Shown here piece after piece: positions 63,284 through 64,000 of a stretch of DNA of 64,000 nucleotides (positions within the stretch are counted from its first letter, which is position 1; the number at the start of each line of letters is the position of its first letter). This DNA is from Mantis religiosa (taxonomy: Eukaryota; Arthropoda; Insecta; Mantodea; Mantidae). A program made the translations under genes and the position numbers. The notes beneath the pieces were generated by a model, which did no database searches, was not told the DNA's origin, and saw only the letters and a list, made by a program, of their open reading frames with translations. The stretch is from the NCBI GenBank assembly GCA_030765055.1, contig CM060955.1:96874647-96938646 (forward strand), read 5' to 3'.

Positions 63284-64000
63284 ATGGAGGCAGCATTAGA
63301 AAAGATTTTAGCGGAACTGAAAGAAATGAAGACGGGCAACGACAACATCACCGCGGAACTGAAACAAATGAAGACGGCCAACGACAACATCACCGAGAAG
63401 ATGGAAGAAATGAAGGCCGAGTTAACCACAGAAATGAGAGCAGCGAACGGCAGTCTGGCCACGGAAATGAAGGCGGCGAACGAGGCTCTCGCCGCAAAGT
63501 TTGAAGAACAGTTGGCCGGCGTAAAAGAGGACGTCACAGAGCTAGGCGAGCGCGTCGAAGACCTGGCGAGCCGCGTTAATGAGCTGGAAGGAAAAGCCGA
63601 CAGCAGCGTGAAGTCCCTGAACGCCATGGTGGAGGACGTCGTCGGCAGGAAGCTGAAGGATTTAAAGGCCGACGCGCCGGGACGCGACACAACATCTGCG
63701 CGCGTCAAACCTCCCAAGTATGACGGCGCGTCAACGTTTGAGGTCTTCCGCCGCCAGTTCGACACAGTGGCCAGGCACAACGGATGGTCACTGGAGGAGG
63801 AGGCCACACAGTTAATAGCCAGCCTCCAGGGAAGAGCCGCGGAAGTCCTAAACGCGGTGCAGACGACGGCGGCGCCCAAGGACATCTGGGAAGCCCTGGA
63901 GAATCGCTTCGGGAACCACCGCTTAGCCGCAGCATACCGCAGCCAGCTAAAGGCAAGGTCACAGCAGCCGGGGGAGACGCTGCAGGAGTTCGCCATTGCG
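63284..64000 (+). CDS. Gypsy copy 3 Gag (partial)
   Basis: Starts at ATG 63284 (MEAALEKILAELKEMK), 29 nt after the LTR. 239 codons are open to the edge. The first 130 residues are charged heptads likely to form coiled coils, made of tandem units (MKTANDNITEKMEEMKAEL; VEDLASRVNELEGKADSS). The Gag core is KPPKYDGASTFEVFRRQFDT, LIASLQGRAAEVLNAVQT, WEALENRFGNHRLAAAYRSQ and ETLQEFAIA. Unlike copy 1 it has only one VEDLA-type unit. Gag forms the particle that packages the element's RNA in the cytoplasm. Confidence 0.88.
   Translation, partial: MEAALEKILAELKEMKTGNDNITAELKQMKTANDNITEKMEEMKAELTTEMRAANGSLATEMKAANEALAAKFEEQLAGVKEDVTELGERVEDLASRVNELEGKADSSVKSLNAMVEDVVGRKLKDLKADAPGRDTTSARVKPPKYDGASTFEVFRRQFDTVARHNGWSLEEEATQLIASLQGRAAEVLNAVQTTAAPKDIWEALENRFGNHRLAAAYRSQLKARSQQPGETLQEFAIA

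Larger units (their letters stand above)
62758..64000 (+). mobile_element. Ty3/Gypsy LTR retrotransposon, third copy (runs off the end)
   Basis: The 5' LTR (62758-63255) is followed after two bases by TGGTGTCAGAAGTGCGA, a probable leucine-tRNA primer site, and a Gag frame open to the window end. The preceding 4 bp are ATAG. It lies in intron 3 of PRMT3, in the sense direction. Its Gag is close to that of copy 1 and shows no stop here, so this may be the least damaged copy. Confidence 0.9.

Overview
This window is animal nuclear DNA, almost certainly from an arthropod and probably an insect with a large, repeat-rich genome. It is AT-rich and intron-rich, with GT-AG splice sites. It carries many decayed eukaryotic mobile elements: Penelope-like elements, several non-LTR (LINE) families, Ty3/Gypsy LTR elements, piggyBac, Tc1, mariner, hAT and CENP-B-like DNA transposons, and tRNA-derived SINEs. 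I see no bacterial operon, CRISPR array, rRNA gene or true tRNA gene. The species cannot be named from the sequence alone.

Two host genes can be assembled from short exons. (1) On the minus strand, 37570 down to 8564, four coding exons join in phase into a 232-residue protein. It has an N-terminal Zeste-type Myb/SANT-like DNA-binding domain, a KKRKV nuclear localisation motif and a C-terminal coiled coil. Its introns of about 9.3, 8.6 and 10.4 kb are packed with transposons. (2) On the plus strand, 51432 to 62150 and beyond the window, are the first three coding exons of protein arginine methyltransferase 3 (PRMT3): start codon, C2H2 zinc finger, and the linker before the catalytic domain. 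The rest lies downstream.

Layout. 0-8.5 kb: a hammerhead-bearing palindrome, SINEs, Penelope and LINE pieces. 8.5-18.2 kb (last intron of the Zeste-like gene): head-to-head Penelope copies, a 4.3 kb Gypsy element with both LTRs but no reverse transcriptase, and a solo LTR. 18.2-26.8 kb: Penelope tail, hAT remnant, Tc1, SINE, and a LINE with another LINE inside it. 26.9-37.4 kb: a piggyBac element carrying a LINE, SINEs, Penelope, and an old LINE split by a perfect palindrome. 37.9-51 kb: a second palindrome, a second copy of the same LINE, a CENP-B-like transposase remnant, an inverted Penelope dimer, and a second Gypsy copy. 51.4-64 kb: PRMT3, whose second intron holds SINEs, a mariner, Penelope and piggyBac pieces, a solo LTR and a 575 bp AAT array. 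A third Gypsy copy starts at 62758 and runs off the end.

The most interesting signal is a set of insertions (422-714, 36487-36779, 37919-38375, 43435-44880) that share one design. Each has inverted arms whose 3' ends face outward and carry a hammerhead ribozyme-like core, a one-sided unpaired tail of 34-46 nt, and target-site duplications of 10-14 bp. The same core also occurs at the 3' end of ordinary Penelope fragments elsewhere in the window. I read them as Penelope-derived insertions formed as head-to-head copies. Two of the arms carry a paired swap in the ribozyme core (C3-G8 to U3-A8).
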